A DNA stretch of 64,000 nucleotides from Micromonospora lupini str. Lupac 08 (lineage in GTDB: Bacteria > Actinomycetota > Actinomycetes > Mycobacteriales > Micromonosporaceae), in the NCBI RefSeq assembly GCF_000297395.2, contig NZ_HF570108.1:6805737-6869736 (forward strand), read 5' to 3'. Position 1 is the first letter of the stretch, and every line of letters starts with the position of its first letter. The notes below the pieces were generated by a model, which ran no database searches, had not been told where the DNA came from, and saw nothing but the letters and a program-made list of their open reading frames with translations. The position numbers and the translations under genes were made by a program. Shown one piece after another: positions 48,060-55,878 of this stretch.

Positions 48060-49474
48060 CAGTCCTGCTCTCCAATAGTCCAACGGGGGCCCTGGGGGGT
48101 GTCCTCGACCACCACGCCGGCCAGCTTGAGCTGGTCGCGTACCGCGTCGGCGGCGGTCCAGTCCTTGCGGCCCCGGGCCTGCGCGCGCTGCTCCAGGGCC
48201 AGCGCGATCAGGGAGTCCACCACGGCACGCAGATCGTCCGAGCGGCCGCCACCGGTCCAGCCCTCATCCAGGGGGTCGACCCCGAGGATATCCAGCATCG
48301 CCCGTACCGCGGCCAGGGTGGTGCGGACGGTCACATCGTCGCCGGCGGTCAGCGCGGTGTTGCCGTCGCGGATGTGCTGCTGCAACACGGCCAGCGCGGC
48401 GGACGTGTTGAGGTCGTCGTCCATGGCCGCCACGAAGCCGGCCGGCAGCTCACCGAACTGCCCGGCGCCCACCCGCTCGACGGCCCGCTGCACGAAACCC
48501 TCGATCCGCCGGTACGCGGTGGCCGCGTCGCGCAGCGAGTCCTCCGAGTAGTCGATCACCGAGCGGTAGTGGGCGGCAGCGTAGTAGTACCGCAGTTCCA
48601 CAGGCCGCACCCCGAGCGAGTCCACGTACGCCAGGTCGAGCGCGTTGCCGGCGGACTTGCCCATCTTGGCGCCGCCGATGTTGAGCAGTCCGTGGTGCAC
48701 CCAGTAGCGCGCGAACGGCAGCCCGGCCGCGTTGGACTGGGCGATCTCGTTCTCGTGGTGCGGGAACGTCAGATCCAGACCGCCGCCGTGGATGTCGAAC
48801 TCCGGCCCGAGGTAGCGCCAGCACATCGCCGAGCACTCGATGTGCCAACCCGGGCGACCCAACCCCCACGGAGACGGCCAGTACGCGTCCGCCGGCTCGT
48901 CCGGCTTGGCGCCCTTCCAGAGGGCGAAGTCGCGCGGGTCCCGCTTGCCCCGGTCGGGGGCGTCGCCCGCCGACTGCATCGCGTCCGGCGACTGACCCGA
49001 CAGCGACCCGTACGCCGGCCAGGACGCCACGTCGAAGTAGACGTCACCCGAGCCGTCGGTGGCCGGGTACGCGTGCCCGTCCGCGATCAACTTCGTGATC
49101 AGCTCGTGCATCTCCGGGATGTGCCCGGTGGCGCGCGGCTCGTACGTGGGTGCCAGAACGTTCAACGCCCGGTACGACTCGGCGAGGATCAACTCGTTGG
49201 CGTACGCGATCGACCAGAACGGCCGACCCTGCTCCCCCGCCTTCACCAGGATCTTGTCGTCGATGTCGGTAACGTTGCGGATGAACGTGACCTCGTAGCC
49301 GGCGGTCACCAGCCAGCGACGCAGCACGTCATAGTTGACGCCGGAGCGAAGGTGGCCGATGTGCGGCGGCGCCTGGAGGGTGAGACCACACAGGTAGACC
49401 CCCACCTTGCCGGCTTCCCGCGGGACGAAGTCCCGCACCGATCGGGTGGCGGTGTCATACAGGCGTAGCGTCAC
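48059..49474 (-). CDS. cysS: Cysteinyl-tRNA synthetase
   Basis: This 471-residue class I aminoacyl-tRNA synthetase has the zinc Cys in Y-L-C-G-L-T, the HIGH motif P-P-H-I-G-H (about 37-42), zinc ligands in I-E-C-S-A-M and H-H-E-N-E, and the KMSKS loop as K-M-G-K-S. Length and motifs fit CysS rather than the mycothiol ligase MshC. GTG 49474 has no Shine-Dalgarno, but TACCCT lies six bases upstream on this strand, suggesting a leaderless transcript. The enzyme charges tRNA-Cys in the cytoplasm. Its stop overlaps the rlmB start. Confidence 0.93.
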   Translation of the reverse strand: MTLRLYDTATRSVRDFVPREAGKVGVYLCGLTLQAPPHIGHLRSGVNYDVLRRWLVTAGYEVTFIRNVTDIDDKILVKAGEQGRPFWSIAYANELILAESYRALNVLAPTYEPRATGHIPEMHELITKLIADGHAYPATDGSGDVYFDVASWPAYGSLSGQSPDAMQSAGDAPDRGKRDPRDFALWKGAKPDEPADAYWPSPWGLGRPGWHIECSAMCWRYLGPEFDIHGGGLDLTFPHHENEIAQSNAAGLPFARYWVHHGLLNIGGAKMGKSAGNALDLAYVDSLGVRPVELRYYYAAAHYRSVIDYSEDSLRDAATAYRRIEGFVQRAVERVGAGQFGELPAGFVAAMDDDLNTSAALAVLQQHIRDGNTALTAGDDVTVRTTLAAVRAMLDILGVDPLDEGWTGGGRSDDLRAVVDSLIALALEQRAQARGRKDWTAADAVRDQLKLAGVVVEDTPQGPRWTIGEQD

Positions 49475-49537
49475 CGTACAAGGGTAGCCGTCCGCGCCTG
49501 TCCGGGTCCGCCGGTGCCGGGTCGTACGCTGCCAGGC

Positions 49538-50503
49538 GTGGACGCGACCGCACACCCCGCCGAGCCACCAACGGTCCCCGGCGGTGAAGATCCCCGTCTA
49601 CGGGCCCGACCCGGCACCCCGATCGAGCAGACCGACACCGCCGCCACCTCCGGCCGGGATGTTGCCGCACGGGCCGTCCCTGAGGCAGGTCCCGCCGGAC
49701 GGGCCGTCCCTGAACCGGGCCCCGCCGGACGGGCCGTCCCTGAGGCCGGTCCCGCCGGGCGGGTCGTCCCTGAGGCCGGTGTCGCCGGACGGGCCGTCCC
49801 TGAGGCCGGTGTCGCCGGACGGGCCGTCCCTGAACCGGGCCCCGCCGGACGGGCCGACGTGGTGGTCGGGCGGGCCGGGGAGACGGCGCAGACGCTGGAC
49901 CGGGGGCTGCGTCTGCTGCACCTGGTCGCCGACGCGCCAGCCGGGTTGACCGTCACCGAGGTGGCGACGAGGCTCGGCATCGGCCGGGCGGCCGTCTACC
50001 GGCTGGTCGGCCCGTTGACCGGGCACGGCATGCTGCGTCGCGACAGCGACGGCCGGCTCCGCCTCGGCGTCGGGGTGCTGCACCTGGCCCGACGCGCCCA
50101 GCCGCTGCTCGCCGAGGGGGCGATGCCCGCACTACGCCGGCTCGCCGAGCAGGCCGGCGCCACCGCACACCTGACCGTGGTGGAGGGCGGCGAGGGTGTC
50201 GCCCTGGCCGTGGTCGAGCCGAGCTGGACGTCGTTCCACGTCGCCTACCGCACGGGGGCACGGCATCCACTGGACCGAGGCGCGGCGGGACGGGCCATCC
50301 TGGCCGGCCGGGGCGGCGCGGCGGAACCGGTGAGCAGCAGCGGGGAGCTGCAGTCCGGGGCGTACGGGGTGGCCGCGCCGGTGCTCGGCGTACCGGGTCT
50401 GGAGGCCAGCGTCGGCGTCGTCGCGCTCGCCCCGCTTGACGTCGACCTGATCGGCCCCCAGGTGCTCGCCGCCGCCACCGCCGTCACCGCTGCCCTCCGC
50501 TGA
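49538..50503 (+). CDS. IclR-family regulator with an N-terminal decapeptide-repeat tail
   Basis: The C-terminal 210 residues are IclR-like: winged HTH L-T-V-T-E-V-A-T-R-L-G-I-G-R-A-A-V-Y-R-L, then a ligand-binding domain (H-L-T-V-V-E-G-G-E-G-V-A, G-A-A-G-R-A-I-L). The first 107 residues are unusual: about 45 disordered residues, then six near-identical decapeptides R-A-V-P-E-(A/P)-G-(P/V)-A-G from 30-bp repeats (49670-49849). GTG 49538 is chosen because TACGCT (49525-49530) lies seven bases upstream, a leaderless pattern. If the true start is GTG 49859 or later, the repeats would be leader DNA rather than protein. The target genes are not apparent. Confidence 0.78.
   Translation: MDATAHPAEPPTVPGGEDPRLRARPGTPIEQTDTAATSGRDVAARAVPEAGPAGRAVPEPGPAGRAVPEAGPAGRVVPEAGVAGRAVPEAGVAGRAVPEPGPAGRADVVVGRAGETAQTLDRGLRLLHLVADAPAGLTVTEVATRLGIGRAAVYRLVGPLTGHGMLRRDSDGRLRLGVGVLHLARRAQPLLAEGAMPALRRLAEQAGATAHLTVVEGGEGVALAVVEPSWTSFHVAYRTGARHPLDRGAAGRAILAGRGGAAEPVSSSGELQSGAYGVAAPVLGVPGLEASVGVVALAPLDVDLIGPQVLAAATAVTAALR
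49670..49849 (+). repeat. 30-bp minisatellite, six units, inside the IclR gene
   Basis: CGGGCCGTCC starts a unit at 49670, 49700, 49730, 49760 (one change), 49790 and 49820, with a truncated unit at 49850. The units alternate between GAGGC and GAACC variants. The 30-base period keeps the reading frame, so copy number can vary without frameshift. Confidence 0.92.
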
Positions 50504-50533
50504 CCTCCGCCTGGCCGCCCGTCACCTGGCCGC

Positions 50534-50611
50534 TTGATCGACTCGGGTTCCTGGAAAGCGCGGGGTCCCAGCACCAACGACGGCCCGATTTCCATGAACG
50601 CGAGTCGATCA
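50534..50611. repeat. Dispersed palindromic element, left copy
   Basis: TGATCGACTCGGGTTCCTGGAAA (23 bases, 50535-50557) pairs with 50589-50611 at 21 of 23 positions around a 31-base centre. Its first 19 bases (50534-50552) recur exactly inverted at 52131-52149. The element sits between the IclR stop and the DnaA-like boxes. Confidence 0.75.
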
Positions 50612-50651
50612 CCGCCGGGTGCCATACCACGATCGGCGAGTGGGCTCACGG

Positions 50652-50694
50652 TTGTCCACAGGGGCCGGCCGAGGCTCGGGGCGGGTTGTCCACA
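50652..50694 (+). promoter_or_regulatory. Two TTGTCCACA DnaA-box-like motifs
   Basis: TTGTCCACA occurs at 50652-50660 and 50686-50694, each followed by GGGG, 34 bases apart. The word equals the actinomycete DnaA-box consensus. They lie 42-84 bases upstream of the AbiEi-like start. Function as DnaA sites, operators or element ends is untested. Confidence 0.6.
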
Positions 50695-50735
50695 GGGGTT
50701 TCGGCGGGCGGTTCGGGGTCCGCACGCTGTTCGAC

Positions 50736-52046
50736 ATGCCACCTCGTCCGTACCGACCCGATGCCCTCACCTGGCAGATCTTCCGTGGCTCCGACGCTGT
50801 CCGGGCCGGCCTTATCAGTGAGCACCAGTTGCGCAACTCCGCCTGGGTGCGGTTGCGCCACGACGTCTATGCCGACGCACGACTGGACCGGGACCACGCA
50901 CTGGCCTGTCGCGCCGCCCTCCTGCGACTCCCGCCCGGCGTGGTGATCGGCGGCCCGTCGGCGGCATACCTGCACGGCATCGAACACGCCGCGGCCTTCA
51001 CCGATGACGTGCACGTCCTCGTGCCCCGGCGACTGCGGGTAGGCGCACAGCGCGGCCTCCGCGTCCACGTCAACGCCTTCACCCCACTCACGGCACGTAC
51101 ACCGAACACGGCACATCCAGCCGGCACGACCAGCCCGGACGCTGCAGGCCGAGCGGGCACGACGCGTCCGGGCACGGCAGGCCCAGCCGGCACGACGCGT
51201 CCGGGCACGGCAGGCCCAGCCGGCACGACGCGTCCGGGCACGGCAGGCCCAGCCGGCACGACGCGACCGGGCACGGCAGGCCCAGCCGACACGACGCGAC
51301 CGGGCACGGCAGGCCCAGCCGACACGACGCGTCCGGGCACGGCAGGCCCAGCGGGCACGACGAGCACGGCGCGCGCGGCGGGACCAGGGCAGCCCACGAA
51401 CGCCGGAGCCGCGCCACGATCGGCAGGGCCGCTGCCCCGACACGGCGCTGCGGCGGTCGCATCAGGCCACGGACTGATGACTGCCCCAGCGCCGACGCTC
51501 ATCGCCGGTGCGGGTGGTTCGATTCCCCGCTCCGATCCCGGCCGAGCTGCCTGGGAGACGGCCGTCTGGCTCGATCCGATCCGTGCGGTCGCCATCGTCG
51601 ACTCACTGCTCGGACGGGGATTGACCGACCGGGACGAACTGGCCGGCATCGCCGCCCGCAACGCGAACATGCCTGGTGGGCGACGTGCACAGTGGGTCTT
51701 CGATCTGGCCGACGCCGGGGCCCAGTCTCCGCCTGAATCGCAGTTGCGGGTACGACTGGTCCTCGGCGGGCTGCCGCGCCCCAGCGTTCAACATCCGGTA
51801 CGCCTGCCGAACGGCGTCGTCCTGCATCCGGATCTGGCATGGCCGGAGTTTCGGGTGGCGGTCGAGTACGACGGGCAGTGGCACGCGGACGCCGATCAAC
51901 TGCACCGCGACCGTCGGCGGCTGAACCTGCTCGTCGGTGCGGGTTGGCTGGTGCTGCATGTGACCAGCCGCCGCCTGCACGCCGAGTTCCCGGCGGTGCT
52001 CCGCGAGGTACGCGCCGCGCTGGTCGCCCGCGGCTGGCGCCGATGA
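50736..52046 (+). CDS. AbiEi-like N-terminal domain plus DUF559 nuclease-like domain, with a repeat linker
   Basis: This 436-residue protein begins with an AbiEi-type antitoxin-like HTH region (about 1-125: G-L-I-S-E-H-Q-L-R-N-S-A-W-V-R-L, G-G-P-S-A-A-Y-L-H-G-I). It then has a linker of six near-exact 11-residue repeats (A-G-T-T-R-P-G-T-A-G-P, 51153-51350) and a C-terminal DUF559/Vsr-fold domain (L-H-P-D-L-A-W-P-E-F-R-V-A-V-E-Y-D-G-Q-W-H, a PD-(D/E)xK-like core). The pairing suggests a DNA-binding nuclease. No AbiEii toxin gene adjoins, so a classic type IV toxin-antitoxin pair is not supported. ATG 50736 opens the AbiEi text. Two DnaA-like boxes lie upstream, and inverted dispersed repeats flank the gene. 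Confidence 0.75.
   Translation: MPPRPYRPDALTWQIFRGSDAVRAGLISEHQLRNSAWVRLRHDVYADARLDRDHALACRAALLRLPPGVVIGGPSAAYLHGIEHAAAFTDDVHVLVPRRLRVGAQRGLRVHVNAFTPLTARTPNTAHPAGTTSPDAAGRAGTTRPGTAGPAGTTRPGTAGPAGTTRPGTAGPAGTTRPGTAGPADTTRPGTAGPADTTRPGTAGPAGTTSTARAAGPGQPTNAGAAPRSAGPLPRHGAAAVASGHGLMTAPAPTLIAGAGGSIPRSDPGRAAWETAVWLDPIRAVAIVDSLLGRGLTDRDELAGIAARNANMPGGRRAQWVFDLADAGAQSPPESQLRVRLVLGGLPRPSVQHPVRLPNGVVLHPDLAWPEFRVAVEYDGQWHADADQLHRDRRRLNLLVGAGWLVLHVTSRRLHAEFPAVLREVRAALVARGWRR
51153..51350 (+). repeat. 33-bp minisatellite, six units, inside the AbiEi-like gene
   Basis: Six consecutive 33-base units start at 51153, 51186, 51219, 51252, 51285 and 51318, differing at only a few positions (GGC/GAC at codon 2, CGT/CGA at codon 5). 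The unit is 11 codons, so expansion keeps the frame. The near-identity implies recent duplication. Confidence 0.92.
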
Positions 52047-52084
52047 TCTCCCAGAGGCGTCCTGCGACGCTTGGTCATCTCGCC

Positions 52085-52149
52085 TTCCTGGAAACCGCCC
52101 TGTCCGTCGGGCATCGACACCCCGCCTTCAAGGAACCCGAGTCGATCAA
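52085..52149. repeat. Dispersed palindromic element, right copy (inverted)
   Basis: Read on the minus strand, this stretch aligns with the left copy at 50534-50611. AGGAACCCGAGTCGATCAA (52131-52149) is the exact reverse complement of 50534-50552, and TTCCTGGAAA (52085-52094) matches the other arm. The pair brackets the AbiEi-like gene with its promoter. Confidence 0.7.
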
Positions 52150-52246
52150 GCCGCGCCCGACACAGGCCAAGCCCACCGCACCGGCCAGGGCCACCGCACG
52201 GGCGAGGCCCGGTCGACCGTGGTCGACCGGGCCTCCAGGTGGTGTC

Positions 52247-54037
52247 TTACGGGCGGGCGTTCGGCTTTAGCGGGGTCTTCACCGCCGCGTAGGCGTCGAC
52301 GATTCCGTACCCGTAGAAGCCGTTGAAGTTGACCCCACCGGCGCAGTACGCGTCGTAGGTCTCGTCACGGCCCTCGTTGCGGTACTGCTGCAGGCGCGGT
52401 TCCGGGCAGGCGTGCTCGGCCGCGGTGCGGTAGAGGTGCTGCTCGACCAGGTCCGGGGACATGCCGAAGCCACCCCGGCGCTCCGGCTTGCCGTACCGGC
52501 TGACGATCAGCGCGGCAACGCCGGCGGCGTGCGGGGACGCCATCGAGGTGCCCTGGAGGTAGGTGTAGTAGCCGCACTCACCGTTGGCCTTGCACTGCTT
52601 GAAGACGAGCGTGGCCACCCGCGGGTCGATGTTGCCGTTCGCGTCCACCTTCGGGTCCGGGATGGTGGCGGAGATCGGCTCCTCCTGGAGCACCTTCAGC
52701 GGGTAGCTGGAGAGGATCCGGTTGCCGGGGGTGTTGTACGTCGGGGTCCCGAAGCCGTCCCGGGCCCACCCACCCGGCGCGGCGACGGAGGTCTGCTCGG
52801 TGCCGTAGTTGGAGAAGTCCGACTTCTTGCCGGACGGGCCGACCGACGACACGCCGATCACGTGCGGGCCTTCGGTGGGCAGGTCCCAGCAGCTGTTGTT
52901 GTCGATCGGCCGGGGGTACGGGTTGGCGCCGTAGTCCGGGCTGGTGGTGTCGGTGCGGGGTGCGCCCAGGTCCTCGTTGTTGTTGCCGAGCGCGCCGACC
53001 AGGGTGACGCCCTTGTTGTGGGCGAAGACCAGGGCCCGCTTCATGGCCTTGATGATGGCCCGCTGTTCGGCCTGGGCCTGCGCGGAGTCGGCCGGGTTGG
53101 CGGTGCAGTTGTAGAGCCACGGGTCGACGTAGAACGACATGTTGACCACGTCGATCCCGGACCGGCCGGCGTAGATCAGGGCGTTGACCACCGGGTCGAG
53201 GAAGAAGTAGCCGGAGTCCTGGCCGCCCTTCAGCTCGACGAGCGAGACGTTCGGGGCGACACCGGAGAGGCCGAAGCCGTTGGCGGCCGCGCCGATGGTG
53301 CCGGCCACGTGGGTGCCGTGCCCGCCGTCGTCGGTGCCGACCGGGTCGAGGCAGCTCGCCACCTCGCAGGGGCCGTCCACGTCGGTCAGGTCCGGCGCGA
53401 AGTTGCGCGACAGCGACCAGTTGAAGTTCGGCGCGATGTCCGGGTGGCTGGCGTCGACGCCGGTGTCCAGCACGCCGACGGTCACCCGACGGTCACCGGG
53501 CTCGATCTTGCGGGCCGCGTCGGCCCGGATCATCGTCAGACCCCAGAGCTTCTCGTCGAGCGGGTCGAGCTTGGCACCCTTCTTCGCGGCCGCACCGGCA
53601 GAACCGGCAGAACCGGCCGCACCGGCAGAGCCGGCCACACCGGCCGCACCGGCAGCGCGCGCAGCACCAGCAGAGCCCGCAGCACCCGCAGCCGTCAGCG
53701 GCTCCTGCTCGACCCGATCCAGCTGAGGCTTCCGGCCGATGGCCTTCTGCTCGGCGGCGCCGATCAGGCTCGGGGCTGCCGTGGCCCTGGCCGCGAAGTC
53801 GGCCCGGTCACTGGTGACCTGGAACATGCCGACCTCGTCGGACCGGGACACCACAGTGCCGCCGGCTGCCCGGATGGCGGCGACGGCCGTGTCGGCGGCG
53901 AAGCCGTCCTCGGCGACGACCGTGAAGGTGCGGGAGGTGCTCGGCGCGGCGCTGGCTGGTACACCCAGGCCTGCTGCCGTCAGTGCCAGTGCTGCCGCGG
54001 TCGCGACGGCGCCGGCGGTGAAGCGCTTGCTCACCAC
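52247..54037 (-). CDS. Secreted S8 subtilisin-like serine protease
   Basis: This 596-residue precursor has a signal peptide (about 1-30), an I9-like propeptide (about 35-105), then a 40-residue (A-G-x)n collagen-like linker (about 114-152) before the S8 catalytic domain. The triad is Asp in G-V-L-D-T-G-V-D (about 190), His in G-H-G-T-H-V-A-G-T (about 241) and Ser in G-T-S-M-A-S-P (about 498), with oxyanion Asn in G-A-L-G-N-N-N (about 360). It is an extracellular peptidase. The start is GTG 54037 or the adjacent GTG 54034, with GAGAGG upstream. Confidence 0.92.
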   Translation of the reverse strand: MVSKRFTAGAVATAAALALTAAGLGVPASAAPSTSRTFTVVAEDGFAADTAVAAIRAAGGTVVSRSDEVGMFQVTSDRADFAARATAAPSLIGAAEQKAIGRKPQLDRVEQEPLTAAGAAGSAGAARAAGAAGVAGSAGAAGSAGSAGAAAKKGAKLDPLDEKLWGLTMIRADAARKIEPGDRRVTVGVLDTGVDASHPDIAPNFNWSLSRNFAPDLTDVDGPCEVASCLDPVGTDDGGHGTHVAGTIGAAANGFGLSGVAPNVSLVELKGGQDSGYFFLDPVVNALIYAGRSGIDVVNMSFYVDPWLYNCTANPADSAQAQAEQRAIIKAMKRALVFAHNKGVTLVGALGNNNEDLGAPRTDTTSPDYGANPYPRPIDNNSCWDLPTEGPHVIGVSSVGPSGKKSDFSNYGTEQTSVAAPGGWARDGFGTPTYNTPGNRILSSYPLKVLQEEPISATIPDPKVDANGNIDPRVATLVFKQCKANGECGYYTYLQGTSMASPHAAGVAALIVSRYGKPERRGGFGMSPDLVEQHLYRTAAEHACPEPRLQQYRNEGRDETYDAYCAGGVNFNGFYGYGIVDAYAAVKTPLKPNARP

Positions 54038-54139
54038 ATCGGATCCTCTCGTTGAGGGACGTGGCAGCCATCACACAACACCCACCAGCTTTACGCCAGG
54101 TGAACGTCCGTTATGGCGGTGAATCTCTCGTTCATCCGC

Positions 54140-54847
54140 TCAGCTCAATGCGGGCGATCCGGCCGACAGGTCCGCCAGGGCCGACGGCAGATCGGCCAGG
54201 GTCGACACCTCCGCGTCGGGGGTGAGCCCGGCCGGGCGGGGCAGCCCGTACCGGTTCAGCCACACCGATCGCAGGCCGGCCCGCCGGGGTGCCACCACGT
54301 CGTGCTCCCACGAGTCACCGACGTACACGATCTGGCCGGCGGGGACTCCGGCGGCCTCGACCACCGCCGCGTAGAACTCCGGGGCGGGTTTCTTGGGCAG
54401 CCCGTTCTCGTGCGCGTACAACTCGAAGGCGAACTCGCCGGCGAGCCCGCAGCGTTCGGCGCGGCTGTTGCCGTTGGTGGCGAAGCCCAGCGCGTACCGG
54501 GTGCGCAGCGCGGCAAGCGTCGGCGCGACGTCCGGGAAGGGGCGGGTGAGGGCGAAGCGGCGGGCGAAGAAGAGAGCGGCGATCTCGTCCAGGTGGTCGT
54601 CGAGCCCGGCGCGGACCAGCGATCGGGCCAGCGCGGCGCGGCGGATCTCCAGCACCGGGGCCGCGCTCAGCCTGCCGAAGACGGCATCCCAGTCGGATTC
54701 CAGCTCGGCGAGCGTCACGCCGGCCGCGACCGGCGTACGGCGGCGCATCTCGTCGAGGACGGCCACCAGCCCGCCGGTCACCGCCGGCCGCAGGTCCAGC
54801 AGGGTCTCGTCGGCGTCGAACACCACGGTGGTCAGCACGACGTCCAC
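54140..54847 (-). CDS. HAD-family hydrolase
   Basis: This 235-residue phosphatase-like protein has the HAD motifs: D-A-D-E-T-L-L-D-L (motif 1, nucleophile region), A-T-N-G-N-S (motif 2), K-K-P-A-P-E-F-Y (motif 3 Lys) and V-G-D-S-W-E-H-D (motif 4). The cap is helical, as in haloacid dehalogenase/phosphoglycolate-phosphatase relatives; the substrate is unknown. GTG 54847 lies four bases after the EamA stop, same strand, so they are probably co-transcribed. Nucleophile Asp is followed by A-D rather than L-D, unremarkable in the family. Confidence 0.88.
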   Translation of the reverse strand: MDVVLTTVVFDADETLLDLRPAVTGGLVAVLDEMRRRTPVAAGVTLAELESDWDAVFGRLSAAPVLEIRRAALARSLVRAGLDDHLDEIAALFFARRFALTRPFPDVAPTLAALRTRYALGFATNGNSRAERCGLAGEFAFELYAHENGLPKKPAPEFYAAVVEAAGVPAGQIVYVGDSWEHDVVAPRRAGLRSVWLNRYGLPRPAGLTPDAEVSTLADLPSALADLSAGSPALS

Positions 54848-54851
54848 TCTC

Positions 54852-55808
54852 TCACTGCGTGCTGTGGGCCAGCACGGGCTCGGGTGTGGCGGGCGCGGGC
54901 GTGCCGCGCAGCTCGTCGAGGCGCACCAGGGCGACCCCGGCGACGATGAGCGCACCGCCGAAGAGCTGCCACGCGGTCGGCAGCTCGTCGAGGAACAGCC
55001 AGGCGATCAGCACCGCGAAAAGCACCTCGGTCAGCCCGACGAACGACGACAGCCGGGGGCCGAGGATCCGGGTGCCGGCGATGCCGGCCAGGTACGCGAT
55101 CACGGCGGCGACCAGGGTGAGCCCGACGATCGGCAGTAGCCAGGTGGTGCGGTGCCCGGCGAAGGTGACCTCGCCGAACGTGGCGCGCAGGGGCAGCACA
55201 CCGGTCAGCCCGACGAGGAGCAGCACCACGGCACCGACGGCCATGCCGCCGCTGGCCATGGCGACCGAGGGCAACCGGGGGTCGACCCGACCGGCGAGCA
55301 CGAAGTAGCCGGCCAGGCCGAACGCGGCGCCCAGCCCCCACAGCAGGCCGACGGGGTGGAAGCCGGCGGTGCCGGTGAGGTCCAGGACGAACGCCAGCCC
55401 GCACAGGGCGGCCGCCGAACCGGCCACGGTGAGTCGCCGGGGACGCTGACCGTGCCGCAGCCACATCCAGCCCACGACGAGGATGATGCCCAGGTACTCC
55501 AGCAGGAGCGCGATGCCGACCGGGAGGTAGCGCACGGCGTTGAAGAAGCACACCTGCGCCAGCGCCACCCCGAGCAGCCCGAACATCACGACCGCCGCGC
55601 TGTTGTGGCGGAGCACGTGCCACCTGCCGCGCAGCGACAGCAGGGCGGGGATCGCCAGCACCAGGGCCGCCACGCCGACCCGGACGACCACCGCGGCCTC
55701 GGCCGACCAGCCGGCCTCGATGAGCGACCGCGCGAAGGTGCCCGAGGTGGCGAACGTGACCGCGGAGAGCAGTGCCAGCGCGGCGCCGACGGCGGGTCGT
55801 GACTGCAT
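54852..55808 (-). CDS. EamA/DMT-family transporter
   Basis: This 318-residue membrane protein has ten predicted helices, made of two EamA repeats (each about 130 residues with the G-x-x-x-A-L-L-L and E-x-x-x-x-x-x-x-x-W motifs). DMT transporters export metabolites or amino acids. ATG 55808 is preceded by GAGGAG. It is divergent from the CGNR regulator gene, and the shared 70-base interval carries a 10-base inverted repeat, so CGNR control is likely. A HAD gene follows four bases later. Confidence 0.92.
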   Translation of the reverse strand: MQSRPAVGAALALLSAVTFATSGTFARSLIEAGWSAEAAVVVRVGVAALVLAIPALLSLRGRWHVLRHNSAAVVMFGLLGVALAQVCFFNAVRYLPVGIALLLEYLGIILVVGWMWLRHGQRPRRLTVAGSAAALCGLAFVLDLTGTAGFHPVGLLWGLGAAFGLAGYFVLAGRVDPRLPSVAMASGGMAVGAVVLLLVGLTGVLPLRATFGEVTFAGHRTTWLLPIVGLTLVAAVIAYLAGIAGTRILGPRLSSFVGLTEVLFAVLIAWLFLDELPTAWQLFGGALIVAGVALVRLDELRGTPAPATPEPVLAHSTQ

Positions 55809-55833
55809 CTCGGGCTCCTCGGGACGACACGGT

Positions 55834-55864
55834 GTCATGAGCAAACTATCCTTGTGCTCATGAC
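55834..55864. promoter_or_regulatory. Operator GTCATGAGCA-N11-TGCTCATGAC between EamA and CGNR genes
   Basis: GTCATGAGCA (55834-55843) and TGCTCATGAC (55855-55864) are perfect 10-base inverted arms with an 11-base centre. A third half-site GCTCATGAC lies inside the CGNR gene at 55903-55911. The arrangement is that of an autoregulated divergent promoter. Confidence 0.65.
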
Positions 55865-55878
55865 GCTAGGCGGCCACC

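Noticed and set aside
50652..50694. Chromosomal or plasmid replication origin
   Set aside because: Only two DnaA-like boxes and no dnaA, dnaN, rep or AT-rich unwinding region.
49670..51350. CRISPR array
   Set aside because: The 30-bp and 33-bp units are contiguous, without spacers, lie within reading frames, and no cas genes are present.
50736..52046. Complete type IV toxin-antitoxin pair
   Set aside because: The AbiEi-like domain is fused to a DUF559 domain, and no AbiEii nucleotidyltransferase gene is adjacent.
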